Part shown: positions 25,798 to 34,288 of the stretch, piece by piece
Numbering within the stretch: the stretch's first letter is position 1
Layout: each line of letters starts with the position of its first letter
Virus record (IMG/VR): IMGVR_UViG_3300030102_006279
Coordinates: 1-58,692 of that record
DNA from: a virus
Reading direction: 5' to 3' (one strand)
DNA length: 58,692 nt
Notes under the pieces: generated by a model
Databases searched by the model: none
Seen by the model: the letters and a program-made list of their open reading frames with translations, nothing else
Told to the model about the DNA's origin: nothing
Program-made: the position numbers and the translations under genes

Positions 25798-26307
25798 TTA
25801 CTGATCTGCAAAAGCAGGTGCTGTTGTTGATGTAACATTTCCAAAAATTTGGTAATTAGTTGTATCTATACCCATTATGGTAACATCAAAACCAGCAGGG
25901 ACATTCATTTGAATACTGCTATTTGAGTTGCCATCTGAAAATACTGAACTTATTGCATTTCCATCAGTGTCTAAAAATGTTACTCCACCAATGTAAAAGT
26001 TTGTATTACCTGGTGTAACGATTAAAGCATCTGTTGCATCAGCGGCTCCACCAGCGTAAACAAATCTAAACATAGATCCAGCTATTGGTGCAGGTAAAGT
26101 GTATGTATTATCTTGTCCTCCATCAGGTACAAGTAATACTCTACCACTATGGGTTGCATTTGTTAAAGTTACATCTCCATCAGATAAACTAACTGGTGCA
26201 CCACCAAGAGTTGTTACTTCTGTTATAGCTCCAGTTGTTGAGTTTTTACTGATAGTTTTAATTGTGCTTTCAGATCTAATAGGACCTTGAAATGTTGAAT
26301 TTGCCAT
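25798..26307 (-). CDS. Putative capsid accessory/structural protein (169 aa)
   Basis: Beta-rich with GRVLLVPDGGQDNTYTLPAP and MFRFVYAGGAADATDALIVTPG, resembling small decoration or fibre proteins. Isolated between two strong terminators, with a palindromic leader just upstream, so it forms a monocistronic unit. No catalytic residues recognised. Confidence 0.68.
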   Translation of the reverse strand: MANSTFQGPIRSESTIKTISKNSTTGAITEVTTLGGAPVSLSDGDVTLTNATHSGRVLLVPDGGQDNTYTLPAPIAGSMFRFVYAGGAADATDALIVTPGNTNFYIGGVTFLDTDGNAISSVFSDGNSNSSIQMNVPAGFDVTIMGIDTTNYQIFGNVTSTTAPAFADQ

Positions 26308-26326
26308 AATTATCTCCTAAATAAAA

Positions 26327-26367
26327 GAATACAGTCTTTAGGTCGTCGACTATAGGCGTCTGTATTC
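26327..26367 (-). promoter_or_regulatory. Leader hairpin upstream of the 169-aa gene
   Basis: Perfect 8-bp inverted repeat GAATACAG / CTGTATTC enclosing 25 nt that includes the palindrome GTCGAC. On the coding strand it lies in the 5' leader of the isolated 169-aa gene, after the capsid terminator and TTATAATAAATTTACTATAG. Could stabilise the message, act in regulation, or be a processing site. No proven promoter hexamers beyond TATAAT. Confidence 0.5.
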
Positions 26368-26397
26368 ATGTTTTTCTATAGTAAATTTATTATAACC

Positions 26398-26424
26398 AAA
26401 AAAAAGGGGGCCCGAAAGCCCCCC
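26398..26424 (-). terminator. Strong terminator after major capsid gene
   Basis: On the minus strand GGGGGC, a short loop, GCCCCC (with an extra G/C step available) precede eight T residues. It lies 23 nt past the major capsid stop codon and separates the capsid operon from the next transcript. Confidence 0.9.
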
Positions 26425-26446
26425 TCTGTTTCCTCCAAAGAACTCC

Positions 26447-27358
26447 TTACGCAGCTCCAGGTGAACCAAATATTCCTCTTGGATCTGAGAATCCAAATGA
26501 ATATCTTTCTCTTGCTTTGAACCTCACATTACCTGTATCGAAGTCACCTTCCATAGCAGTTTTGATTGGTGCTCTAACAAACTGTTTTAGTCCATTAGGT
26601 GCATCAGTCATAATGAAGAAAGCATCTGTGTCAGTTAGATAATGGTTAACTCTATAACCTTGAGGGATCATACCCATAGAAGCCATAGCGTTGATATCAT
26701 TATCTGATGTGCCAACACGCTGTGGTGATTTAAGAATTCTTTCCGCTGTGAACTGAAGTTCTTTAGGAATAATTAACTTAACACCTTGTAAAGAGACTTT
26801 TAAACCTCTTTCATCAACAAATGCAGCAATGTCAATCATTGACTGCTCTAGTGATGTTTCAGACAAATCTGAAGCAGTTGAAAGCTCGTTACGGAAAGTA
26901 CCTCCAACAGTTAGTGGATGGTCTGTAGCACAAAGCTCTTTTCCATCACCACCAGTGAAGCTACTGTTAAAAGCATTGTTTAGAACGTTCGCAGCTTTCA
27001 CTTGTTTTGTGTTAGCCATAGAACGAGCTAATGCTCTTGTGTAACGGCCTGCTAGCCTGTCATATAAATTATCTTCAATTGCTTCTTCTGTAATAGCAAA
27101 AGCCATTGCGATAGTTTCGTGTGTATATCTCGCTGTGTAAGATTCTTGCGCATCGTCGAACTGCACGCCTGCACCTTCACTTTTCACAGGAGCCGATCCG
27201 AAACCGGACAACATCACTTCTTCTTCAAAAGCTCTATCAGAACCTTCCGAAGTAAAAATTTCCGCATGTTCGTTCTCGTAACGGTTGTACTCTAAGCCAA
27301 AGAGAGCGTTAAGACCAGGCTCTAGCTCTTTGACCAATTGTGCTCTTGAAATAGCCAT
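26447..27358 (-). CDS. Major capsid protein, Mu gpT-like (303 aa)
   Basis: The length and text match the Mu-type major head subunit (gpT) family of the HK97 fold. N-terminal ELEPGLNALFGLEYNRYENEHAEIF is followed by AFEEEVMLSGFGSAP, YTHETIAMAFAITEEAIEDNLYDR, ALARSMANTKQVKAANVLNNAF and GVKLIIPKELQFTAERIL. Preceded by a putative decoration protein, a ~296-aa scaffold and GroES, the usual order for head genes. Starts after a 12-nt gap. A strong terminator follows, consistent with a high-abundance transcript. Confidence 0.9.
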   Translation of the reverse strand: MAISRAQLVKELEPGLNALFGLEYNRYENEHAEIFTSEGSDRAFEEEVMLSGFGSAPVKSEGAGVQFDDAQESYTARYTHETIAMAFAITEEAIEDNLYDRLAGRYTRALARSMANTKQVKAANVLNNAFNSSFTGGDGKELCATDHPLTVGGTFRNELSTASDLSETSLEQSMIDIAAFVDERGLKVSLQGVKLIIPKELQFTAERILKSPQRVGTSDNDINAMASMGMIPQGYRVNHYLTDTDAFFIMTDAPNGLKQFVRAPIKTAMEGDFDTGNVRFKARERYSFGFSDPRGIFGSPGAA

Positions 27359-27369
27359 AATTAACCTCC

Positions 27370-27951
27370 TTAAGCTAAGCCGGCCCCTTTTTGACCGAAT
27401 ATGTGATTTTGAATTACTACAAGTACATTTGTAGCGTCTGAACTTACATCATCGTTATTGACATTTTTAGAAATATCAATCGCTTTGAGAGGTAATCCAG
27501 CTGTTGTTGCACCAGTGGTTACATCTAATTCAGCACCAGAAATGCCTGTTGTGGTGCTTCCAGAAGAAGTATACACAATATCAAAGTTACCGAATAAATC
27601 AGCAACTGGGAAAGCAGCATCCGCTTGAATTTCGAATATAGCCATTGGGTCATCAATAACAAAAGCTTCAATATCTGAAGCATTAGTACTTGCAGGATAA
27701 AAATTGGAAAAGGTTTCTTTTCCAGTGGTAGGGTCTGTATAACGACAACCATTAAAAACACCTACTATAGGAACTGTACCGCCATCAGCATGTTGCTCTA
27801 CACCTCCACCTGTGACTTGGGCTACCATGTCACCTTTGAAAATTGCAGTTCCGTAGTTAGCAGCTATTCTATATGTATTTTGCACGTTAGTAGCAGGTCC
27901 GCCTATGCGACCCACTAGACGCATACCAAATGCAGCATCTGTGTTTGCCAT
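27370..27951 (-). CDS. Putative capsid/decoration protein (193 aa)
   Basis: N-terminus DAAFGMRLVGRIGGPATNVQNTYRIAANYG followed by GDMVAQVTGGGVEQHADGGTVPIVGVFNGCRY, a pattern shared by small head proteins beside marine phage capsid genes. Beta-rich; no enzymatic signature. Adjacent to the major capsid protein and upstream of it in transcription. Confidence 0.75.
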   Translation of the reverse strand: MANTDAAFGMRLVGRIGGPATNVQNTYRIAANYGTAIFKGDMVAQVTGGGVEQHADGGTVPIVGVFNGCRYTDPTTGKETFSNFYPASTNASDIEAFVIDDPMAIFEIQADAAFPVADLFGNFDIVYTSSGSTTTGISGAELDVTTGATTAGLPLKAIDISKNVNNDDVSSDATNVLVVIQNHIFGQKGAGLA

Positions 27952-28003
27952 AATAATAACTCCATAAAAATGTTAAACAAATGTGGTTACATAAGCTAAA
28001 AAA

Positions 28004-28480
28004 TTAAGACTTTCTGTTACCACCAAAAGTTACACGAGACTGTCTGTCAACATTGACAGGCATCTCTGGTCGTTGTTCCCTTAGAATATCTTGATCAACG
28101 GCTTTTACTTGGTCAGAAGTAATATTCATAAAATACTTCTTGCGCTGCTCTACAATCTCTTCAGGTATCCTTGCCAACACAAGGCCTCCAACCCCGATTA
28201 ACCCCTGATACTTGCCTTCATGGATTACTGGGTATTCATGGTCACCAATTTCATTCGTAATTTCTTCAGCACGAACAAATTCCCAACCTTCTCTGAGTTT
28301 TTTAGATACGTTACCTGTATCCATAAAACCAGCACTTTCTACCCTAATCCACCTATGACAAAAACCTTGCGGTGCAGGTGGTGCATCCAGACTGGATGGT
28401 GGCGTCCAAGGTTTACTACTACGTAAATCTTTCTTTTCTTGGCTCGCGCGTGAGGTTTTCTTAATAGTACTTTTACTCAT
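28004..28480 (-). CDS. Conserved phage protein in head operon (158 aa)
   Basis: PQGFCHRWIRVESAGFMDTGNVSKKLREGWEFVRAEE and YQGLIGVGGLVLARIPEEIVEQRKKYF match a family of phage proteins of unknown function found next to the capsid and scaffold genes. Strongly basic N-terminus, Arg-rich C-terminus. Role inferred from context only. Confidence 0.75.
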   Translation of the reverse strand: MSKSTIKKTSRASQEKKDLRSSKPWTPPSSLDAPPAPQGFCHRWIRVESAGFMDTGNVSKKLREGWEFVRAEEITNEIGDHEYPVIHEGKYQGLIGVGGLVLARIPEEIVEQRKKYFMNITSDQVKAVDQDILREQRPEMPVNVDRQSRVTFGGNRKS

Positions 28481-28483
28481 AAT

Positions 28484-29374
28484 CTACTCCTTCACGAATT
28501 TCGCGTATTCTTCTAGTGGCACCCCTAATTTTTTAGCTATTGCTACTTGTGAACGGGTGAGTTTCACTGTTCTGCGTCCTTGCTGTTTACGCCCCGCCGA
28601 GGCAACAGTTTGTACGGGTTTTTTCTCTTCGACAAATTTCTGAGGAAAATATTCCCTCATAGATCTATCTATTTCATCATAATATTCATCAGAGGTTGGG
28701 TCAACACCCTGTTGAACAAGTTCTTTATGTTTTTCAACAGCAGCACTTGTCATGATTGAATCTGTATTAAACCAAGTATTTTTTTCCATCCACTTTTCTG
28801 CTTTTGGATCTACTTGAGGTGCTTCAGGAGCTGTTTCTTCCGCTTCTGGTGCTTTTGCTGCTTCTTCTCTCTGCGCAAGTCGCACTCTAGCTTTTTCCTT
28901 TTCAACCGCTAACTTAGTAAGTTCATCATTTGCTTCAACAATTTTTTCAACATCACCATCTGCAGTAGCTGATGCAAGCTTAGCTTTTACCTGCTCTCTT
29001 TGAGAGTCAACTCTAGCATCAAACTCTTTTAAATGATTATCTTCTATTGCATTGTATTCTTTCTGAACATTAGAATATTTTTCTTGAAGACCTTTAGCAT
29101 AATCAAGAGCCGCTTTTTCTCTTCTTTCCGCTTCTCTCATCTTTCGTGTTAATTTGTCTATACGCTTTTGTGTCTTTTCAGAAACATCTTGTAGGTTATC
29201 CTGAGTATCCTCTTCAACAACCTTTGCTTCTTCTTTAGAAACTGGTTCGGTATAGCCTAAATCAACTTCGGGAGTCGCAGAAGACTCTTCTGCAACAGGT
29301 TCTTCAACACTAATTGAGCTTTCTTCAACTCCATCTGTATCTAATTCAACATCTTTAACTTGTACTTCTGACAT
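28484..29374 (-). CDS. Putative capsid scaffold protein (296 aa)
   Basis: Acidic N-terminal third (many Glu, as in EEPVAEESSATPEVD), then a long Lys/Glu/Arg coiled coil (about residues 65-175) and a C-terminal GRKQQGRRTVKLTRSQVAIAKKLGVPLEEYAKFV, a short helix-turn resembling a capsid-binding end. This layout and position just upstream of the head genes are typical of scaffolding proteins. No protease motif. Confidence 0.78.
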   Translation of the reverse strand: MSEVQVKDVELDTDGVEESSISVEEPVAEESSATPEVDLGYTEPVSKEEAKVVEEDTQDNLQDVSEKTQKRIDKLTRKMREAERREKAALDYAKGLQEKYSNVQKEYNAIEDNHLKEFDARVDSQREQVKAKLASATADGDVEKIVEANDELTKLAVEKEKARVRLAQREEAAKAPEAEETAPEAPQVDPKAEKWMEKNTWFNTDSIMTSAAVEKHKELVQQGVDPTSDEYYDEIDRSMREYFPQKFVEEKKPVQTVASAGRKQQGRRTVKLTRSQVAIAKKLGVPLEEYAKFVKE

Positions 29375-29383
29375 ATTTTACTC

Positions 29384-29818
29384 CTAAAATAGTGCGAGGA
29401 TATCCTCGGGTTTTTCAATAGTGCCGATGATTTCATCATCATTAATGATTCTGTGTTCACCAAATTTGGTTTTAAATCTAGCTCCAGCATATCGACCAAT
29501 CACTACAAATTGTCCTACCTTACACCAAGGACTGATAAATTTATCTTTATCTTTGTAACACATGTCACCCATTTTTATTACATAGCCAACAACTGAGGTC
29601 ATTTCTGATGTCTCTAAAGTTTGCTCAGCAAGAGCAATACCACCATCTGTCATCTCAGACATTTTCCACATTTTGATAAGTAAACGATAACCGACTGGGT
29701 CAGGTAAACTATTTATTTGATCAATGTAACTTTGGGTTAATTTAGGGGTATCTTTTTGCGATGAAGATGTATCATCTGAAAGATAATCTGGTTTAATAAT
29801 ATTTGACTTACTTGTCAT
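29384..29818 (-). CDS. GroES-like co-chaperonin (144 aa)
   Basis: PVGYRLLIKMWKMSEMTDGGIAL (the Cpn10 start and GGIxL loop), VVGYVIKMGDMCYKDKDKF, then GQFVVIGRYAGARFKTKFGEHRIINDDEIIGTI are recognisable Cpn10 signatures. The phage form has an extra ~35-residue N-terminal extension. Expected to cap host GroEL to fold the capsid protein. Encoded upstream of the scaffold, overlapping the 65-aa gene by 11 bp. Confidence 0.88.
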   Translation of the reverse strand: MTSKSNIIKPDYLSDDTSSSQKDTPKLTQSYIDQINSLPDPVGYRLLIKMWKMSEMTDGGIALAEQTLETSEMTSVVGYVIKMGDMCYKDKDKFISPWCKVGQFVVIGRYAGARFKTKFGEHRIINDDEIIGTIEKPEDILALF

Positions 29819-30005
29819 CTACTAACTCTCCTTTTTTTTGCAGGTCTTTTAAATCCTGAAGCAGTGCTTCCAATGCACCGATCTTGCCCTTAGCATATTG
29901 CAATTGTTCGAGATTGTCTACCCCATATACAATATGATCTTTGGTATCATCAATTCTTTTTCTAATAAAATGAACTAAACTTTGAATCGTATCTGGATCG
30001 TACAT
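29808..30005 (-). CDS. Small helical protein (65 aa)
   Basis: Predicted mostly helix with heptad-like spacing (LVHFIRKRIDDTKDHIVYGVDNLEQLQYAKGKI; LQDLKDLQKKGELV). Coupled on both sides, the stop overlapping the GroES start. Could be a short oligomeric head or chaperone partner; no family recognised. Confidence 0.65.
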   Translation of the reverse strand: MYDPDTIQSLVHFIRKRIDDTKDHIVYGVDNLEQLQYAKGKIGALEALLQDLKDLQKKGELVDDK

Positions 30006-30685
30006 TATTTTTTCTTATCTGGTGCGTATAAATTATCAAAAGTATATTCCCAATCCATGTAACTATCATGACTCTCTGCTGAATGTGTCCACTGTGATGG
30101 AATAAAGTCAGGAGGTCCATTACCGGTTACCCACATAGCAGGAGAAGTCACTCGTACTCTGTTATTAGGTAAGGCTACAAAACACCCTTTCCACGGTCCT
30201 TCGGTTAATGCCAAAACATGTGATTGTTTATGTTGAGCTGGATCATCTGCAATCTCACTACCTGTGTAGTCTACAGTAAAATAATACTTTGCTGTATAAA
30301 ATTCACCTTCAATACGAGCTAACCAAGGGCTTGAACTAGTGCGATCAAATCTCACAATTGAATGTTCTCTTGAAGATACATCCCAAGGTTGAGCAAGATG
30401 AGTCGGTATTGGTGGTGGCATTTCATCTAAAGGCTCATCTTCCACCAATGCTGTGATTGGCATACGAGCCCACATAGCACCACCATGTGGATTCTCTAAA
30501 CGGTTTTCTTCATCTTCACAACCCGTAAAGATAACTTGAAAACTTAAACAACGGTCTGGTATACAATTAACTGCGATGACATAGCAGTGTAGGAACTCAC
30601 CGTGATAAGCACGATGATTGTGTGTAAATTCCTTTCTTACCCACGCCTTTAAAACTAAAGGTATGTTTGATATTAAATGTGACAA
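30005..30685 (-). CDS. Conserved phage protein of unknown function (226 aa)
   Basis: Contains EFLHCYVIAVNCIPDRCLSFQVIF and GGAMWARMPITALV followed by LAQPWDVSSREHSIVRF. I recognise this as a family conserved next to GroES and head genes in marine phages, without a known role. Pro/Trp-rich C-terminus (FIPSQWTHSAESHDSYMDW). Confidence 0.75.
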   Translation of the reverse strand: MSHLISNIPLVLKAWVRKEFTHNHRAYHGEFLHCYVIAVNCIPDRCLSFQVIFTGCEDEENRLENPHGGAMWARMPITALVEDEPLDEMPPPIPTHLAQPWDVSSREHSIVRFDRTSSSPWLARIEGEFYTAKYYFTVDYTGSEIADDPAQHKQSHVLALTEGPWKGCFVALPNNRVRVTSPAMWVTGNGPPDFIPSQWTHSAESHDSYMDWEYTFDNLYAPDKKK

Positions 30686-30688
30686 ATT

Positions 30689-30916
30689 TTAAGCCTTGGT
30701 TATTTTATACCCTTTTTTCTTAGCTGCTGCTCTTAACTGAGCGACTGTCATAGTTTTCATTTTAGCTCCGCCTTTAGCGTATCCTTTAGCCATCTTACCG
30801 CCCATGGCTTTCATCATTTTAGCACCACCTTTAGAGTAACCCTTAGCCATTTTACCACCTCTGGCTCTCATCATCTTGGCTCCGCCTTTAGCATACCCTT
30901 TGCTTTTCATTTTCAT
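30689..30916 (-). CDS. Tandem-repeat Lys/Gly/Met-rich protein (75 aa)
   Basis: Three tandem copies of a ~20-residue unit of the form KGYAKGGAKMM-RA-GGKMA, then MTVAQLRAAAKKKGYKITKA, a SAP-like or short helix-turn end. The unit resembles the GGMMKAK motif of the 401-aa basic protein. Such highly basic repeats could bind DNA or RNA or be virion-packaged. Good ribosome-binding context just upstream (GAGGTAAAT). Confidence 0.7.
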   Translation of the reverse strand: MKMKSKGYAKGGAKMMRARGGKMAKGYSKGGAKMMKAMGGKMAKGYAKGGAKMKTMTVAQLRAAAKKKGYKITKA

Positions 30917-30923
30917 ATTTACC

Positions 30924-31304
30924 TCACTTAGTAAATTTACCGATTGATTTTAACCCAAAACTAGCAGCAATAGAAGCCATAATTGACCACTGTAACCACT
31001 CTGGGAAAGTTCCTAAAAATTCTATACCTCTAGCAACATAAGGTTGAAAATAAGGTATAAAACTAAAAATTATAATAGCTATGAACGTGAGGGTCCAAGC
31101 CTCGTCTTTCCAGGAATCCTCAGAAGCCTTTGCCATAGCGGTTTCCCACTCGACCTTACCTTCCGCCACCTTTTTCTGCACAGCTGTTTGTGCATCAATC
31201 TCAGCGATTTTAAGATCAGATTTAGCTTTAGCTTTCTTTGCACTATGCTCAAAATAACCACCCACAGCTTTTGATAATCCGTTGACTATTAAACCTATCA
31301 TCAT
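30924..31304 (-). CDS. Putative holin, GTA-type 3-TM family (126 aa)
   Basis: MMIGLIVNGLSKAVGGYFEHSAKK followed by a charged helix and the C-terminal hydrophobic part WTLTFIAIIIFSFIPYF and LQWSIMASIAASFGLKSIGKF, which matches the gene-transfer-agent 3-TM holin pattern (WTxxW then xxSFGxKSxGK). Overlaps the next gene by ATGA. Probably makes the membrane hole for the M15 endolysin, though the two genes are about 6 kb apart. Confidence 0.72.
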   Translation of the reverse strand: MMIGLIVNGLSKAVGGYFEHSAKKAKAKSDLKIAEIDAQTAVQKKVAEGKVEWETAMAKASEDSWKDEAWTLTFIAIIIFSFIPYFQPYVARGIEFLGTFPEWLQWSIMASIAASFGLKSIGKFTK

Positions 31305-31666
31305 TTGACTCCTATAAATTTATGACCTTTAACCTGTATATTGCTTATACCTTTAATCGGACTTTTCACACCATTTTCACGGTGAGGACAACCACCGTTT
31401 TTTAAACCTTGTGGCACCGGTCCTCTTTCAGGGGGTATGGTTTTTGTGAGTTTTTTGACACCTTTCTTAGCGGTCTTGTAACCATATTTAATTGCTTTAG
31501 CAGCAGGTCCATACGCAGCTGATTCTAATGCAAATAGTGCGCCACCTAATAAATCTTCAGAGAAATTTTTGTAACCTTCAGGATCTTTGCGCTTGGCTTT
31601 ACGCTTCTGCTCTAAAGTAACTTTTGTTGGTGATTTACCGCGTCTTTTTCCGATATTTTGTGCCAT
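31301..31666 (-). CDS. Basic protein with C-terminal tag-like end (121 aa)
   Basis: Lys-rich N-terminus (RRGKSPTKVTLEQKRKAKRK) and C-terminus PIKGISNIQVKGHKFIGVK, a diverged form of the AIxGxxFKGxx endings of two other proteins here. The middle has a short weakly hydrophobic stretch (GGALFALESAAYGPAAKAI). Ends 4 nt into the holin-like gene. No known function. Confidence 0.65.
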   Translation of the reverse strand: MAQNIGKRRGKSPTKVTLEQKRKAKRKDPEGYKNFSEDLLGGALFALESAAYGPAAKAIKYGYKTAKKGVKKLTKTIPPERGPVPQGLKNGGCPHRENGVKSPIKGISNIQVKGHKFIGVK

Positions 31667-34029
31667 TATTTATCTTCCTTACCAGTGTCTTGTTTCAACT
31701 TATCACGCATAACATCAAGTTTTTCATCTGCAACACGAATACGTTCTTTTCCTGCTTCTTCAGAATCTTCACGTATCATTTTATCTAAATCTATGCGTTG
31801 GTCAAACTCATCTACTTTTCTTTGTTCTTGCACTAAGAACTCTTCTGCTTTTCGTTGCATATCTGCAGCACGCATATCTAGTTCTTGTTGTTTTAATCTT
31901 ACCAACGGATCATCAGCAGGTTGCTCTTGTTTGACTAATTCCTCTGTCAACAATTGTATTCTTTCTGCATGCACACCATCAAACACTTGTTTAAAACCTT
32001 CTGGATTAGTTTGTTGTAAATCCATAATTTCAGGTCTTTGTTGTTGAATTTGAATCAACGCTTGTGCTCTTGCTTTAAAGGATATGTGTTCACTAATGTG
32101 AGCTTGCAATAAAGCATACACTTGAGGGTTCATTTGCACCATTCTAGTTTGAATAAATGCCATGTGACTAAAGATATGTGCATCATGGTTTTGTATTTCA
32201 AATGCTTTGAGTGGTTTCAAAGCTAAAGCCTCCGAATTTTCAATTGCTGGGTCTTTTGGTTGCGGTTCTTGTTGTGGTTTTAACAAGGTATTTACATCTT
32301 TTGTCCCTAAAGCTACATAAACTCTACGATAAGCCTCGTGAATGTTGTGCATTTGTGGGTTTGACATAGCAATTTGTAATTGTGTCTGCGCTAAAGTCAC
32401 TCTTTGCGTCATTGAGAAGATATTTGGGTCTGCAATTGGTATTACATCAACTTCTTCACTAAAATCGGCTTGTTTTACCATACGATCGCCACCATAAACC
32501 GCATATGGATACACTGGTGGTAAATAACTAGCAAAAACATTGTTCAAAAGCCTAAATTCTTGCTTCATAGCATAATAACAACGCTTATGAATGGCACTCA
32601 TGACCCTTGAACCACGCTCTAAGAGGGCTACAGTCGTGCCAACCGCTCTATTTTTGCCATCTTCGCCGACTTGCATGTCAGCAATCGCTGCAAAACGCTG
32701 TCCTGCTTGAACCACAAACCCTAAAAGTTGAAATAATGTCTGACTTGGCTCTTTAAATGGCAATTGCATAAAAGAATCTTGTATTTTTCCACCCACAATG
32801 TCGACATCTCTGAACTCACCAGGCTGAAATGGTTGATCATCGTCACGAATTCTCATACCTCTAGTCTTAAATCCAGCAGGTAAGTTAGCTAAAGTACCTG
32901 CATCAAGTAATTGACGCAGTGCAGCAGTGGCAGTTTTACTTAAACCACCAATCATGTGTATTAAACCAAAGCCATAAAAGCCTAAACCAGGTAAAAATTT
33001 GTAGTGCACAAAGTATTCTTTGCGTTTTAACAAAGGATCATCAGGTTCAAAGTTACGATAAATAGATAAAATCTCTCTTGAGCCTTCATCTAGCGTTACC
33101 ACATAAGGTATCTTAATATTTTTTTCATCACTTTTATTTTCTGGGTCAATAAGATCAAGGTCTACATGCATTTCTAAAATGTTAAATTGATAATCGCCTT
33201 CAGCATCACCTGAACGGCTTACACCACTTAGTTGACTGTATTTGTCTTCAACTTCACTTTCGTCCATACGGCTTGGTATAATTTCAATATCGCGATAAAA
33301 ACCAATCTGTTGTTTTTTCAATATTTCATTTTCGCTCATGCGAACAAGATGTGTAATTCTTTCACAATCTTTTAGATCCGTTGCATAATAAGGTACAACT
33401 AAATCTTCAGCAGGAACAAACTTTGATACCGCCCTTTGCATCACATCATCAAAATAAACTTTTTTAAATGCAGAACCTGCAAGTGGTAAATAAAATAATA
33501 ATTGATCAAATTCAGGAGTGTACTCCTCCATCTCTTCAGTAATCATGTAATTCATAAATTCTTGCACACGCTGAGCCTGTGCCATCTTTTCTGGTGTAAG
33601 AGCGCCAACAACCTGTGCGCTGACTGGACCATCTGAAGGCAATAGCTCTCGGTAAGCTTGTGCTTGGAATTGTGTAACTGATTCTGCAAGCATCGGATGT
33701 GTCACCGAACTTGCTCCTTGAAAAGGACCACCATCATTATTGTATTTAAAACCTAACAGGTCTAAACCATTTGTATATGATTTTTCCCAATCAGAACGGC
33801 TTTCTTTATCTTTTTTATAATCTGCCAATAAGTCATTTGCCAAACGGCTAAGTAAAACCTCATCCATATCTTCGGCAAGGTTTTCATAAAAATTTTCTTG
33901 AGGGTTTTGAGTTTCTTGAGTTTCTTCAATACTACCTTCGTCATCTTCTGGCTTAATTTCAACATCCACAGGCTCAAGCTCATTTATCTCAACTTCAGGA
34001 GTTTCTATATTATTTTCTTCAACTGCCAT
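31666..34029 (-). CDS. Portal protein, podovirus type (787 aa)
   Basis: Length and motifs fit podovirus portals. An acidic N-terminus (~70 residues) is followed by SDWEKSYTNGLDLLGFKYNNDGGPFQGASSVTHPMLAESVTQF, VVGALTPEKMAQAQRVQEFMNYMI, IPYVVTLDEGSREILSIYRNF, YKFLPGLGFYGFGLIHMIG and AIADMQVGEDGKNRAVGTTVALLERG. The long C-terminal coiled coil (~600-787) is the barrel region. It forms the dodecameric vertex through which TerL packages DNA. Confidence 0.9.
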   Translation of the reverse strand: MAVEENNIETPEVEINELEPVDVEIKPEDDEGSIEETQETQNPQENFYENLAEDMDEVLLSRLANDLLADYKKDKESRSDWEKSYTNGLDLLGFKYNNDGGPFQGASSVTHPMLAESVTQFQAQAYRELLPSDGPVSAQVVGALTPEKMAQAQRVQEFMNYMITEEMEEYTPEFDQLLFYLPLAGSAFKKVYFDDVMQRAVSKFVPAEDLVVPYYATDLKDCERITHLVRMSENEILKKQQIGFYRDIEIIPSRMDESEVEDKYSQLSGVSRSGDAEGDYQFNILEMHVDLDLIDPENKSDEKNIKIPYVVTLDEGSREILSIYRNFEPDDPLLKRKEYFVHYKFLPGLGFYGFGLIHMIGGLSKTATAALRQLLDAGTLANLPAGFKTRGMRIRDDDQPFQPGEFRDVDIVGGKIQDSFMQLPFKEPSQTLFQLLGFVVQAGQRFAAIADMQVGEDGKNRAVGTTVALLERGSRVMSAIHKRCYYAMKQEFRLLNNVFASYLPPVYPYAVYGGDRMVKQADFSEEVDVIPIADPNIFSMTQRVTLAQTQLQIAMSNPQMHNIHEAYRRVYVALGTKDVNTLLKPQQEPQPKDPAIENSEALALKPLKAFEIQNHDAHIFSHMAFIQTRMVQMNPQVYALLQAHISEHISFKARAQALIQIQQQRPEIMDLQQTNPEGFKQVFDGVHAERIQLLTEELVKQEQPADDPLVRLKQQELDMRAADMQRKAEEFLVQEQRKVDEFDQRIDLDKMIREDSEEAGKERIRVADEKLDVMRDKLKQDTGKEDK

Positions 34030-34030
34030 A

Positions 34031-34279
34031 TTAAGTTACCTTTGTTTTTTTATTACGACCGAGTTTACATTTAACAGAAACATATTTTCCTGTTTTTGCA
34101 GACATAGGAATTGCTGTTGGAATAGGCCCTACTTTTTGCAAAGGGTTGAACCTATTTGTGGTTTTTGCCAGTAATCTTTGTAATGCTCTATTTTTAGATG
34201 CAATCTCTCTGACTCCCGCAGTGGCTTTTTTTCTACTGCGTTCACTTAAAAACTTTTTTAATTTTTTCTCTTGACTCAT
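34031..34279 (-). CDS. Small basic protein (82 aa)
   Basis: Highly Lys/Arg-rich (MSQEKKLKKFLSERSRKKAT; VSVKCKLGRNKKTKVT). Lies between the LPD-like protein and the portal gene, with 1-9 nt spacers, so it is in the head operon. Possibly DNA-binding; no domain recognised. Confidence 0.6.
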   Translation of the reverse strand: MSQEKKLKKFLSERSRKKATAGVREIASKNRALQRLLAKTTNRFNPLQKVGPIPTAIPMSAKTGKYVSVKCKLGRNKKTKVT

Positions 34280-34288
34280 AGCAAAATT

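Noticed and set aside
26350-26385. T7-like promoter similarity (ACTATAG near 26352 and 26380)
   Set aside because: Only the CTATAG core matches, no consistent 20+ bp consensus recurs, and no phage RNA polymerase gene is present.
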